Counted from the first letter of the stretch, positions 53,794 through 61,712 are shown. The stretch: 64,000 nucleotides of DNA from JBKQVT01 sp052139835 (GCA_052139835.1 JBKQVT010000018.1:26287-90286), one strand, 5' to 3'. A program made the numbers and translations. The notes: generated by a model not told the origin, from the sequence alone.

Positions 53794-54192
53794 TTATCCC
53801 GGCAGCCACCGTGCCCCCAACAGGCTCAGCAAAAGCACCGCCAGCACGAAGACCGTCACGGCCACGAACTTCACGTCCCGCTGGGCCAGGAAAACCAACA
53901 CCGTAAAGGCCACCCGCACCACCGGCGTGAGGATCAACAGCAGGACGCCCAACTGCATGACGGCCCGCGGGTGCAGGCCCACGGCCCCCTGGACGACCTC
54001 CACGGGATTGCGCAACCGCTCGGGCTCGCGGTGAAACTCGTGATGGCCGGCCGGCTTGCCGGCGTTCTGCGTCAGGTAGAGAATGCCGCCGGCGGCGACC
54101 ACCAAGGCCGACAGCAGCACACCGATCTGCAAAATGCGGCCGACGAGCTGCTCGGCCTGCCGATCCGTCAACCCCTTTCCAGGGAACAACAT
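53794..54192 (-). CDS. DUF1634 membrane protein
   Basis: 132 residues, three membrane helices (about 21-40, 75-95, 107-127). The first is preceded by DRQAEQLVGRILQIGVLLSA, the usual DUF1634 start. This family is very often encoded next to TauE/SafE transporters, as here: its ATG is 1 bp after the TauE stop. The role is probably an accessory subunit of the anion exporter. Confidence 0.85.
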   Translation of the reverse strand: MLFPGKGLTDRQAEQLVGRILQIGVLLSALVVAAGGILYLTQNAGKPAGHHEFHREPERLRNPVEVVQGAVGLHPRAVMQLGVLLLILTPVVRVAFTVLVFLAQRDVKFVAVTVFVLAVLLLSLLGARWLPG

Positions 54193-54193
54193 A

Positions 54194-55030
54194 TTAAAAC
54201 CCTCCGCAGATTCCCTTGTAAATCATCTCGATGGCAATGGCCAGCACCAGAAGGGCGAAGACGATCCGCAGCACCCGCACCTGGGCGGCGACCAGGATGC
54301 GCGTCCCCAACGCCGAGCCCGCCAGCACTCCGAGCACCACCGGCAGCGCCAGCTCCGGGGCGATATAGCCGCGATTGAGATAGACCCCGGCGCTGGCCGC
54401 CGCGGTCACTCCGATCATGAAGTTGCTGGTCGTCGTCGACACCTTGAAGGGGAGCTTCATCACCTGGTCCATGGCCAGGACCTTGAAGGCCCCCGAGCCG
54501 ATCCCCAACAGCCCGGAGAGCACGCCCGCCACCCACATCAGCGCAAAACCCAAGGGCAGGCCGACGACGTGATATGCTCGCGGTCCTTCCGGCGTGGGAA
54601 AGCTGCCACGGAGCCGCAGGTACTCGGCCAGCCGATCGGACCGCGTCGGCCGGGCCTCCACGGGGCGCTGCCGGGCGGACAGGTAGGCCGAGATCAGGAG
54701 CGCCACGCCGAAGATGATCGAGATGATTCCCGGGGCGATCACCAGGGCCAGCAACGCCCCGGCGACGGCCCCGATCGTGGTGGCCACCTCCAGCACCATG
54801 CCGATGCGGATGTTCGAGTATCCTTCGCGGACATAAGCCGCGGCCGCCCCCGACGAGGTGGCGATCACGGCGACCAGCGACGTGCCCACGGCATCGGGCA
54901 GGTCCACTCCGAAGACCAGCACCAGCAGCGGCACGATGACCACGCCGCCGCCCAGGCCGGTCAAGGCGCCGAGCAGCCCCGCCGCGAAGGAACCCAGACC
55001 CAGGAGGATCGTAAACGCCAGTATGCTCAA
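54194..55030 (-). CDS. TauE/SafE-type sulfite/organic-anion exporter
   Basis: About 278 residues with seven or eight membrane helices. The conserved GALTGLGGGVVIVPLLV near the N-terminus and the second-half counterpart GVLSGLLGIGSGAFKVLAM are the two inverted family motifs. Substrates of the family include sulfite, sulfoacetate and related anions. The start is uncertain: no ATG lies near the first helix, and the DNA upstream is a GGATTAG heptamer array that could be read through as part of the protein. TTG at 55030 is my best choice. It is coupled to the DUF1634 gene. Confidence 0.82.
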   Translation of the reverse strand: MSILAFTILLGLGSFAAGLLGALTGLGGGVVIVPLLVLVFGVDLPDAVGTSLVAVIATSSGAAAAYVREGYSNIRIGMVLEVATTIGAVAGALLALVIAPGIISIIFGVALLISAYLSARQRPVEARPTRSDRLAEYLRLRGSFPTPEGPRAYHVVGLPLGFALMWVAGVLSGLLGIGSGAFKVLAMDQVMKLPFKVSTTTSNFMIGVTAAASAGVYLNRGYIAPELALPVVLGVLAGSALGTRILVAAQVRVLRIVFALLVLAIAIEMIYKGICGGF

Positions 55031-55035
55031 GCGAG

Positions 55036-55063
55036 GGATTAGGGATTGGGGATTAGGGATTGG
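55036..55063. repeat. heptamer array (GGATTAG/GGATTGG)
   Basis: Four alternating units, identical in order to the array at 15084-15111. It lies where the TauE ribosome binding site should be. Confidence 0.9.
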
Positions 55064-55093
55064 AAAAAGCCCCCGGACTGTGCGTGCGGGGGC
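55064..55093 (-). terminator. rho-independent terminator (minus strand)
   Basis: GCCCCCG (55093-55087 on the minus strand) pairs with CGGGGGC (55075-55069) around an 11-bp loop, followed by TTTTT at 55068-55064. It would end transcripts of the upstream membrane-protein gene. Confidence 0.6.
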
Positions 55094-55194
55094 CCGCGGA
55101 ATTATATCCACAGCCCGCGTCGAGTGAAATTGCCGGCCGGAGGGGACATTTCTCTCGGTGAGACGGGGCGTGCGTTGGCCGCGAGCATTTATTT

Positions 55195-55671
55195 CTAGAG
55201 CAGCCCCGTTACAAGCAGTACCGAGACAATCCACACGGCGAGACTCAGAAGTGCCGAGAACCTGCGCCATCGCGGATTTCTCGACAGGACGAGGACGAAC
55301 AACGGTCCAACCCCCAGCGTCACCGACAAGGCGAACATCCCAAACGTGACGCCATGAAATGGCATCAGAGCAAAAGGACCGAGAAGCACCGCCAAAACAG
55401 GGTGAAAGTGGGGAGCCGGATCCGCTCGGCTGCAATGGAGGAACGCCACGGCGAATGCACACGCCATGTAACAGAGCAGACCGGTGACGGCACCGGCGCG
55501 AAGCCACGGGGAGGTTCCGCGTTTCGCAGTGGGGAATCGAGCTTCGTCGGACTGCAACGGTTTGTCCTCCGATGTTCGTATTGATCCAGACGCCGAGAAG
55601 TTTCCGAATCCGGCCGAAGCGTGGCTCTTGCCTGGCCGCCCGCAGTTTGGCGAAACCGATTTTGGCCGCAA
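55195..55671 (-). CDS. small multi-pass membrane protein
   Basis: Up to 158 residues. Three to four hydrophobic segments cover the last 100 residues (AGAVTGLLCYMACAFAVAF, HPVLAVLLGPFALMPF, FGMFALSVTLGVGPLFVLVL, SLAVWIVSVLLVTGLL). The first 55 residues are hydrophilic and unremarkable. The frame begins at a TTG (55671) without a Shine-Dalgarno, so the true start may be further in. No family recognised. A terminator follows 100 bp downstream. Confidence 0.55.
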   Translation of the reverse strand: MRPKSVSPNCGRPGKSHASAGFGNFSASGSIRTSEDKPLQSDEARFPTAKRGTSPWLRAGAVTGLLCYMACAFAVAFLHCSRADPAPHFHPVLAVLLGPFALMPFHGVTFGMFALSVTLGVGPLFVLVLSRNPRWRRFSALLSLAVWIVSVLLVTGLL

Positions 55672-55717
55672 GTAGTCGGGGTGTCAATCCCCCCGCACGA
55701 AGGTTCCCTCCAGACGC

Positions 55718-55746
55718 TTGCGAAGCGGTTTTCCAGCTATTACAAT
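55718..55746 (+). promoter_or_regulatory. sigma70-like promoter for the GH127 gene
   Basis: TTGCGA (55718-55723), 17-bp spacer, TACAAT (55741-55746), 115 bp before the ATG at 55862. Confidence 0.55.
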
Positions 55747-55861
55747 TGGGTTGCCTGCCGTTGGTCCCCTGTCGCCGGAGCCGTTGCCTGCCGGGGCACT
55801 CGCGGGACAACCAGTTCGACCTCACCCCTACCTATCCCACCGCTGCAAGGAGAGACTGTAC

Positions 55862-57919
55862 ATGAAGCTCAACATCACGGCGGCCGCCGCCATCCTCCTG
55901 TTCGGGACCTCGGCCATGACCTATGCGGACGACAACGTGCAAGTAGTTCAAGCCTTGCCCACCACGACCTCGACCGGGCTCTATACGGCCAACCGCGACC
56001 CGCTGGCGCCCAGCCCGCTGGCGAAGCTGCCCATCGGGGCCATCAAGCCCAAGGGATGGCTGCTGCACCAGTTGCAGCTCGAGGCCGACGGCATGACCGG
56101 CCACCTCGAGGAGCTGTCGCCCTGGTGCAAGTTCGAGGGCAGCGCCTGGAGCGATCCCAAGGGCAAGGGGACCAACGGCTGGGAAGAAATGCCCTATTGG
56201 CTGAAGGGCTACGGCGATTTGGGCTACGTGCTCCACGACAAACGGATCATCGACGACGCCCGCCGCTGGATCGAGGCCGCGCTGGCCAGCCAGGAAGCCG
56301 ACGGCTGGTTCGGCCCGCAGGCCAACAAACACAGTGGCGGCGAGGCGGGCGGCCACGCCGACTTCTGGCCCAACATGCTCATGCTCAACGTCATGCAATC
56401 CTACTACGAATACAGCCACGATCCGCGGGTGCTGACGTTCCTGACCAAGTACTTCCGCTTTCAACTCGATTACAACGACGCCCACTTCTTGCCGGGCTCG
56501 TGGGCCAAGGTGCGGGCCGGCGACAACCTGGAGAGCGTCTACTGGCTCTACAACCACACCGGCGAGCCCTGGCTGCTGAAGCTGGCGGAAAAAGTCCATC
56601 GCCACACCTCCCCCTGGAGCACCGGAGTGATCGACTGGCATGGAGTGAACATCTCCCAGGGCTTCCGCGAGCCGGGCGTCTACTTCGTGCAGGCCAAAGA
56701 GCAGAAATTCCTCGACACCGCCGAGAGCAACTACCAGCGTTTCATGGGCGAGTATGGGCAGTTCCCCGGCGGCGGTTTCGCCTCCGATGAAGTCTGCCGA
56801 GGCGGCTACGGCGATCCCCGCCAGGGATGCGAAACCTGCTCCTGGGTCGAGTTGATGCACAGCTTCGAGATGCTCGCCAAGGTCGGCGGCAATCCCCTCT
56901 GGTCCGACCGCTGCGAGGAAGTGGCCTTCAACTCCCTGCCCGCCGCCATGCTGGCCAACGAGAAGGGGCTCCATTACCTCACCGGCGCCAACATGGCCGT
57001 GTGCGACACGAAGAACAAGGCGCCGGGAATCGGCAACGGCGGCAACATGCTCGCCTACAGCCCCTGGGACTTCCGCTGCTGCCAGCACAACGTCTCGCAC
57101 GGCTGGCCCTACTTCGCCGAAGAGCTGTGGCACGCCACGGCCGACCGCGGACTCTGCGCCACGATGTACGCCGCCTGCGACGTGACGGCCAAGGTGGGGC
57201 CGGGCGAGGGCACCACCGTCCAGATCGCCGCCACCACCGACTACCCCTTCAGCGACACCGTCGCGTTGAAACTGACCACGCCCAGCAAGGTCCGCTTCCC
57301 CCTCTACTTCCGCGTGCCGCGGTGGTGTGAAAAGCCGGCCGTCTCGATCAACGGCAATGCGGCCACCGTGGACGCCAAGCCGCTCTCGTTCATCCGCATC
57401 GAGCGCGACTGGCAGAGCGGCGACACCGTCGAGGTGAAACTGCCCATGGCCGTCAACGTGCGGACCTGGGCGAAGAACAAGGATTCCGTGTCAGTCGATT
57501 ACGGGCCGCTGACCTTCTCGCTGAAGATTGGTGAGCGGTGGTCCAAGTTCCGCGAGCGCTCGCCGAAGTGGCCGGAGTTCGAGCTCTTTCCCACCACGCC
57601 GTGGAACTACGGCCTGGTGTTGGACGCCGCCACTCCGGCCGGTTCGTTCGAGCTGGTCCGCGGCGCGGGCCCGCTGCCCGCCCAGCCGTTCACGCCCGAG
57701 ACCGCACCACTGGAGCTCAAGGCGAAGGCCCGGCGGATCCCCGGCTGGACGCTGGATAAGAACGGCCTCTTGAACGTCTTGCAGCCGAGTCCGGCGAAGT
57801 CCTCCGAGCCGGTGGAGGCGGTGACGCTGATCCCGATGGGCGCCGCGCGGCTGCGGATCACTTCCTTCCCCACCATCGGCGACGGCCCGGACGCCCACGT
57901 TTGGGTCGCACCGAAGTAG
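55862..57919 (+). CDS. secreted GH127-family glycosidase (beta-L-arabinofuranosidase type)
   Basis: 685 residues. AAGGAGAG precedes the ATG, and a signal peptide (MKLNITAAAAILLFGTSAM, then TYADD) exports it. The (alpha/alpha)6 barrel has the family zinc/catalytic residues: Glu310 in ASDEVC, Glu324 and Cys326 in GCETCSWVEL, and Cys406-Cys407 in RCCQHNVSHGWP. In characterised GH127 enzymes the Cys is the nucleophile. C-terminal beta domains follow (FPLYFRVPRWCEKPAVSING). It would cut terminal beta-L-arabinofuranose or related sugars from plant or algal glycans. It stands alone with its own promoter. Confidence 0.9.
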   Translation: MKLNITAAAAILLFGTSAMTYADDNVQVVQALPTTTSTGLYTANRDPLAPSPLAKLPIGAIKPKGWLLHQLQLEADGMTGHLEELSPWCKFEGSAWSDPKGKGTNGWEEMPYWLKGYGDLGYVLHDKRIIDDARRWIEAALASQEADGWFGPQANKHSGGEAGGHADFWPNMLMLNVMQSYYEYSHDPRVLTFLTKYFRFQLDYNDAHFLPGSWAKVRAGDNLESVYWLYNHTGEPWLLKLAEKVHRHTSPWSTGVIDWHGVNISQGFREPGVYFVQAKEQKFLDTAESNYQRFMGEYGQFPGGGFASDEVCRGGYGDPRQGCETCSWVELMHSFEMLAKVGGNPLWSDRCEEVAFNSLPAAMLANEKGLHYLTGANMAVCDTKNKAPGIGNGGNMLAYSPWDFRCCQHNVSHGWPYFAEELWHATADRGLCATMYAACDVTAKVGPGEGTTVQIAATTDYPFSDTVALKLTTPSKVRFPLYFRVPRWCEKPAVSINGNAATVDAKPLSFIRIERDWQSGDTVEVKLPMAVNVRTWAKNKDSVSVDYGPLTFSLKIGERWSKFRERSPKWPEFELFPTTPWNYGLVLDAATPAGSFELVRGAGPLPAQPFTPETAPLELKAKARRIPGWTLDKNGLLNVLQPSPAKSSEPVEAVTLIPMGAARLRITSFPTIGDGPDAHVWVAPK

Positions 57920-57945
57920 AAAGAGAAGAAGAGAAGAAGGGAAGG

Positions 57946-57968
57946 CTCGCGCAGAGACGCAGAGGCGC
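57946..57968 (+). repeat. left 23-bp inverted repeat around the GxxExxY gene
   Basis: CTCGCGCAGAGACGCAGAGG and three more bases, built of CGCAGAG-type octamers. Perfect reverse complement of 58450-58472. Confidence 0.92.
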
Positions 57969-58011
57969 GGAGGGGAAGGAAGAGGAAGGAAGAGGAAGGG
58001 AAGGATGCCAG

Positions 58012-58398
58012 GTGCACGAGAATGAGATTGGGACGATCGTCGTGGAAACGGCGATCGCCGTCCATCGCGCGTTGGGACCGGGACTGCTCGAATCAGTTTA
58101 CCGGGCCGTCATGGCCCATGAACTGCGCTCGCGCGGGCTGGAGGCGCGTACCGAAGTCCCTATTTCCATTCAGTACAAGAGCATCAAATTCGACGAGGGA
58201 TTCCGCGCCGACATCGTCATCGAAGAGAGGGTTATTGTCGAGTTGAAGTCCGTCGAGAAGGTCAATCCCGCGCACAAGAAGCAACTCCAGACGTACCTCC
58301 GTCTGACTGGCTGCAAGTTGGGCTATCTCTTGAACTTCGGCGAGGCCCTGATGAAAGACGGCATCACCCGGGCTGTGAACGGCCTCGAAGAGCCCTGA
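58012..58398 (+). CDS. GxxExxY-family protein
   Basis: 128 residues. The motif GPGLLESVYRAVMAHEL (GxxExxY) is followed by RTEVPISIQYKSIKFDEGF, VIEERVIVELKSVEKVNP and QTYLRLTGCKLGYLLNFG, a PD-(D/E)XK-nuclease-like core with Asp, Glu and ExK positions (RADIVIE, IVELKS). The function is unproven; the family is often found in repeat-rich DNA. The GTG at 58012, behind AAGGA, gives VHENEIGTIVVETAIAVH, the usual family start; the longer frame from 57901 would translate repeat DNA. It is bracketed by perfect 23-bp inverted repeats. Confidence 0.83.
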   Translation: MHENEIGTIVVETAIAVHRALGPGLLESVYRAVMAHELRSRGLEARTEVPISIQYKSIKFDEGFRADIVIEERVIVELKSVEKVNPAHKKQLQTYLRLTGCKLGYLLNFGEALMKDGITRAVNGLEEP

Positions 58399-58449
58399 AA
58401 TTCCCCCTCTTTCCCTTCCCCTTCCTCTTTTCCTTCCCCCTGCCTCTCT

Positions 58450-58472
58450 GCGCCTCTGCGTCTCTGCGCGAG
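58450..58472 (-). repeat. right 23-bp inverted repeat around the GxxExxY gene
   Basis: Reverse complement of 57946-57968. Polypurine/polypyrimidine tracts inside both repeats (57969-58004 and 58402-58440) also mirror each other. Confidence 0.92.
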
Positions 58473-58484
58473 TTTTCCGTGTCT

Positions 58485-59186
58485 TCAAGTCCGTTCTTGC
58501 GCCAGCGCGAACCAGTCGATGGGGGCATCGAATCGCTCGGCGCCCCAGGCGACCTCGGCCAGCACCGGCGGCACGCAGCGGGCGAGCAACTCCTGCCGGT
58601 TGGAGGCCAGGCTGACGTCGTCGGCCGGCGGCGGCGCCGGATGATTCAAGACGATGCCCGCCATGGCCAGCCCCTGGCCGAAGGCCGTGGCCGCCACCAG
58701 CGTCTGGAGCGTGGCGTTGATCGTGCCCAGGGCGTTGCGGGCGACGATCACCAGCGGCAGGCCCAGCGCCGCGGCCAGGTCGCCGTTGTACTGGGTTTCG
58801 CCCAGCGGCGACATCAGCCCCCCGGCCCCCTCGACGAGCACGATTTCCGACCGCTCCCGCCAATAGTCCAGCCCGCTTTGCAAGAGCAGCGAGTCGATGC
58901 GTTTTCCTTCCTGCGCGGCGGCCAGGTGCGGGGCCAGCGGGGCGGCGAAGCGTTGCGGGCAGACGTGCTCCAGGTCGCCGGGCCGTCCGGCCGCGTCCCA
59001 TAGCGCCAGGGCGTCGTCGGAAACCAGTTCCTCGCCGTCGCGTGTGCAGCCGCTGGCCGCCGGTTTATAGATGCCGACCCGCCGGCCCGCCGCGCGGAGC
59101 GCTCGGGCGATCATGGCCGCCACGTAGGTCTTGCCCACGCCGGTGTCGGTGCCGGTGATGAAGAGTCCGCGGACGCGGTCGCTCAT
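58485..59186 (-). CDS. bioD: dethiobiotin synthetase
   Basis: 233 residues. P-loop GTDTGVGKT at residues 12-20, YKPAASGC, the LVEGAGGLMSPL block and a carbamate-site region as in BioD. It makes dethiobiotin from 7,8-diaminopelargonate, CO2 and ATP, the penultimate biotin step. No other bio gene is beside it. It lies 40 bp downstream of an LRR membrane-protein gene on the same strand and may be cotranscribed with it. Confidence 0.93.
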   Translation of the reverse strand: MSDRVRGLFITGTDTGVGKTYVAAMIARALRAAGRRVGIYKPAASGCTRDGEELVSDDALALWDAAGRPGDLEHVCPQRFAAPLAPHLAAAQEGKRIDSLLLQSGLDYWRERSEIVLVEGAGGLMSPLGETQYNGDLAAALGLPLVIVARNALGTINATLQTLVAATAFGQGLAMAGIVLNHPAPPPADDVSLASNRQELLARCVPPVLAEVAWGAERFDAPIDWFALAQERT

Positions 59187-59226
59187 GTGCTTTCCGTCTC
59201 AACCCCGGAGGGGCGACGCTGTCGTG

Positions 59227-59817
59227 TCATCGGATTATTTCCAAATTCGGCAACGCCTTCTGGAGGTCTTGCGCGCCGGCGTCGGTGACGTTGGTGCTGT
59301 CGAGCCAGAGCTTTTGGAGCTGGGTCAATCCCATGAGGTTTTCCAGCCCGGCGTCGCTGACCTTGGTCCCGCCGAGGCACAGCTCGCGGAGTTGGGTCAA
59401 TCCCTTGAGGTGTTGCAGGCCAGCGTCGCTGACGTTGGTGCGATTGAGATCCAGAATTTCGAGCCTCGCCAATCCTTTGAGGTATTCCAGCGCGGCGTCG
59501 CTGACATCCGAGTCGCTCAACCTGACCCATGTCACGCTCGCGAACAGGTCGTCTCCCAGCAGCTTGCGCAGCCACGCTGGCCCGGGCGGCTCGTCGAAGG
59601 GATCCTTCTTTTGATAATCGTAGTCAACCATTCCACCGAGCTTCCGAATCGCCTCGACGGCCGCGTGCTGCTGGCGGGCCTGCTTCATTTTAACCGCGAC
59701 CCAGCTCATGCCGACGCAGGCCAGCGTCATGACCAGCAGCAGCGTCCGCAGGCTGTATTGATACCAGCGCAGCTTGTGTTTCGGCCGCCCGGCGGCCGGG
59801 ACCGTCTCCGCTGCCAT
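59227..59817 (-). CDS. membrane-anchored leucine-rich-repeat protein A
   Basis: 196 residues. HKLRWYQYSLRTLLLVMTL opens a single membrane helix (about 22-42), then a linker and four 24-residue LRR units (VSDAALEYLKGLARLEILDL, VSDAGLQHLKGLTQLRELCL, VSDAGLENLMGLTQLQKLWL, then VTDAGAQDLQKALPNLEII). Ligand unknown. The AGAGGTGA before the ATG lies in a CGCAGAG-type octamer repeat. Compare the LRR protein at 62549. Confidence 0.82.
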   Translation of the reverse strand: MAAETVPAAGRPKHKLRWYQYSLRTLLLVMTLACVGMSWVAVKMKQARQQHAAVEAIRKLGGMVDYDYQKKDPFDEPPGPAWLRKLLGDDLFASVTWVRLSDSDVSDAALEYLKGLARLEILDLNRTNVSDAGLQHLKGLTQLRELCLGGTKVSDAGLENLMGLTQLQKLWLDSTNVTDAGAQDLQKALPNLEIIR

Positions 59818-59823
59818 CGCTCA

Positions 59824-59860
59824 CCTCTGCGTCTTGGCGCCCTTGCGCCTTTGCGTGAAA
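59824..59860. repeat. octamer-type repeat (CTTGGCGC/CTTGCGCC)
   Basis: Tandem 8-bp units upstream of the LRR gene; same family as 62462-62495 in the opposite strand. Confidence 0.75.
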
Positions 59861-59962
59861 TCCTCCTCCCCGAGGACCATGCCCTCCAAGATACCCCCGG
59901 GTAGGACCCGACGCAACCGCGCCGGCGGCCGCCGCTTTCCCCATTTCCCCCGTCTTCTCATC

Positions 59963-59991
59963 TTGCATCCCACGGCCGGGCGTTACATAAT
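59963..59991 (+). promoter_or_regulatory. possible sigma70 promoter for the lipase-like gene
   Basis: TTGCAT (59963-59968), 17-bp spacer, CATAAT (59986-59991), 67 bp before the ATG at 60058. Confidence 0.45.
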
Positions 59992-60022
59992 TCCCGTTGA
60001 CACGCCATGACACCAGGGACGC

Positions 60023-60050
60023 ACTACGGAGCCGCGGAGCACACGGAGGA
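60023..60050. repeat. octamer-type repeat (CTACGGAG/CACACGGAGG)
   Basis: Three CGGAG cores 8-10 bp apart. Its last GGAGG sits nine bases before the ATG at 60058 and would act as the Shine-Dalgarno. Confidence 0.75.
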
Positions 60051-60057
60051 ACAAGAG

Positions 60058-61038
60058 ATGACAAACATGCGACATCTTCGCTCCATCGCAGGGATGCTGG
60101 TGCTGGTCCTCGGGATGGCCGGGGCGGATTGCCTCCGGGCCGCCGGGCCGGCCGACGCCATCCCCATGCCCACCATGGGCGGGAAGCAGTTCTGGGCCGA
60201 CGAACTCTTCTTCCAGCAGTGGCGGATTCAGCAGAACGTGCTGACCGGCCATTATCGCCTCCTGGACGGCAAAGATTTCCGCCATGCCTCGGGCAGCTAC
60301 GAGGAATGCCTGGCCGCCCTGGACGAGATCAAGCAAAAGCGAAAGCTGCCGCCCATGCAGGGCAAGGCCGTGATCGTGCTGCACGGCCTGGGCGCCGACC
60401 GCACCCACATGGAAGTCATGGCCAAGTATCTCCATGACCACGGCGGCTACACGGTCTTCAACGTCACCTATCCCAGCACGCAGCGCGACATCGCCGCCAA
60501 CGCCAAGTCGCTCGGGCACATCATCGAGCACCTCGACGGCATCGAGGAGATCAACTTCGTCGCCCACAGCCTGGGCAACATCGTGGTTCGCCGCTGGCTG
60601 GCCGACCAGACCGATGCGGCCAGCGGCCGGCGGCCCGACGGGCGCATCAAGCGCTTCGTCATGCTGGCCCCGCCCAACCACGGCTCGCTGCTGGCCGTGG
60701 CCCTGGGCGACAACAAGGTGTATCGCGTCGTGACCGGCCAGACCGGCCAGCAGTTGGGCCGCGATTGGCAGCAGGTGGAAGGGAAACTGGCCACGCCCAC
60801 CTGCGAGTTCGGCATCCTCGCCGGCGGCCGCGGCGACAAGCACGGCTATAACCTCCTCCTGCCGGGCGACAACGACGGCATCATCAGCGTCGAGACCACG
60901 CGGCTGGCCGGGGCCCGCGATTTCCGCGTCCTCCCCGTCCAGCATCCCCTCATTATGTTCAACGCCAAGGCCCAGGAGTACACGTTGCGATTCTTGCAGA
61001 AGGGCTACTTCGTCTCCGAGAGAACGGGGGCGCAATGA
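60058..61038 (+). CDS. secreted alpha/beta hydrolase, lipase/PGAP1-like
   Basis: 326 residues. A signal peptide (HLRSIAGMLVLVLGMAGAD) is followed by the oxyanion-side VIVLHGLGADRTHMEVMAK and the nucleophile elbow VAHSLGNIVVRRW (AxSxG instead of GxSxG, as in several lipases). The Asp and His are likely within GDNDGIISVETTRL and VQHPLIMF. It would act on esters in the periplasm or outside. The stop overlaps the ATG of RuvX (ATGA), so the two are translationally coupled. Confidence 0.82.
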   Translation: MTNMRHLRSIAGMLVLVLGMAGADCLRAAGPADAIPMPTMGGKQFWADELFFQQWRIQQNVLTGHYRLLDGKDFRHASGSYEECLAALDEIKQKRKLPPMQGKAVIVLHGLGADRTHMEVMAKYLHDHGGYTVFNVTYPSTQRDIAANAKSLGHIIEHLDGIEEINFVAHSLGNIVVRRWLADQTDAASGRRPDGRIKRFVMLAPPNHGSLLAVALGDNKVYRVVTGQTGQQLGRDWQQVEGKLATPTCEFGILAGGRGDKHGYNLLLPGDNDGIISVETTRLAGARDFRVLPVQHPLIMFNAKAQEYTLRFLQKGYFVSERTGAQ

Positions 61039-61646
61039 GCGAAGGCGAAGGGAATTCGGAATTCGGAAGGCGGAACTCGGGGGAACCACCGCCTGCCGCA
61101 CCCTCCGACTTCCGACTTCCGACTTCCGAATTTGTCCAGCCCCCAGTCCCCCGTCCCCAGTCCCCTTCTTCCTTCCCCCTTCCGCCATCCGCCCTCCCCC
61201 TTGGCCGGATCGGCGGCGTGGATTATGGCACCGTGCGGATCGGCGTGGCCATCTCCGATCCGGGCCGGCAGATCGCCAGTCCGCTGGAGAATTACACCCG
61301 CCGCACCGGGGCGCTGGACGCCCGGCACTTCGCGGAGTTGGCGGCCCGCGAGCAGATCGCCCTATGGGTCGTGGGCCTGCCGGTGCATCTCGACGGCCGC
61401 GAGAGCGAGAAGTCGCGGGAGGCCCGCCGCTGGGGCCAGTGGCTCGGCGAGGCGACGGGCGTGCCGGTGGAGTTCTTCGACGAGCGCTTCACCACCAGCG
61501 AGGCCGAGCAACTCCTCTCCGCCGCCGGCCTGACCAGCAAACGACGCAAGAAGCGTTTGGACATGCTGGCCGCCCAGATCATGCTCAGCGCCTATCTCCA
61601 GTCGCAGACCAAGGGACAGGAACCGCCCGGCCCCCTGGACGGTTAA
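61035..61646 (+). CDS. ruvX: RuvX (YqgF) Holliday junction resolvase-like nuclease with repeat-encoded N-terminal extension
   Basis: 203 residues; the RNase H-like core begins near residue 58. Catalytic acids: Asp63 in GGVDYGTVRIGVAISD, Glu in EFFDERFTTSEAEQLL and Asp in RLDMLAAQIMLSAYL. The family trims Holliday-type or rRNA precursors; both roles are reported for YqgF. No ATG, GTG or TTG lies between 61035 and the core in a sensible place, so the coupled ATG at 61035 must be used, or an unusual codon. Residues about 5-56 are then encoded by heptamer arrays (61053-61200), giving a Pro/Ser-rich extension not found in normal RuvX. Confidence 0.88.
   Translation: MSEGEGNSEFGRRNSGEPPPAAPSDFRLPTSEFVQPPVPRPQSPSSFPLPPSALPLGRIGGVDYGTVRIGVAISDPGRQIASPLENYTRRTGALDARHFAELAAREQIALWVVGLPVHLDGRESEKSREARRWGQWLGEATGVPVEFFDERFTTSEAEQLLSAAGLTSKRRKKRLDMLAAQIMLSAYLQSQTKGQEPPGPLDG
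61053..61200. repeat. long mixed heptamer array inside the ruvX 5' end
   Basis: AATTCGG-type units at 61053-61080, their complement (TTCCGAC type) at 61103-61130, then AGTCCCC, TTCCCCC, TTCCGCC and CTCCCCC types. From 61103 to 61200 fourteen 7-bp blocks stay in one register through at least three unit changes. Confidence 0.92.
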
Positions 61647-61694
61647 CGGCCAGGGGAAGATAATTTGCGCAACCGCTTACGAGAAAACATGAAC

Positions 61695-61711
61695 TCACCA
61701 CGGAGATAAGA
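61695..61711. repeat. octamer-type repeat remnant (CTCACCACGGAGATAAG)
   Basis: A single truncated copy of the CACCACGGAG element just before the AGACCCA heptamer hairpin. Confidence 0.5.
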
Positions 61712-61712
61712 G

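Noticed and set aside
57901..58011. N-terminal extension of the GxxExxY frame
   Set aside because: It translates octamer and polypurine repeat DNA; the GTG at 58012 with AAGGA upstream matches the family start.
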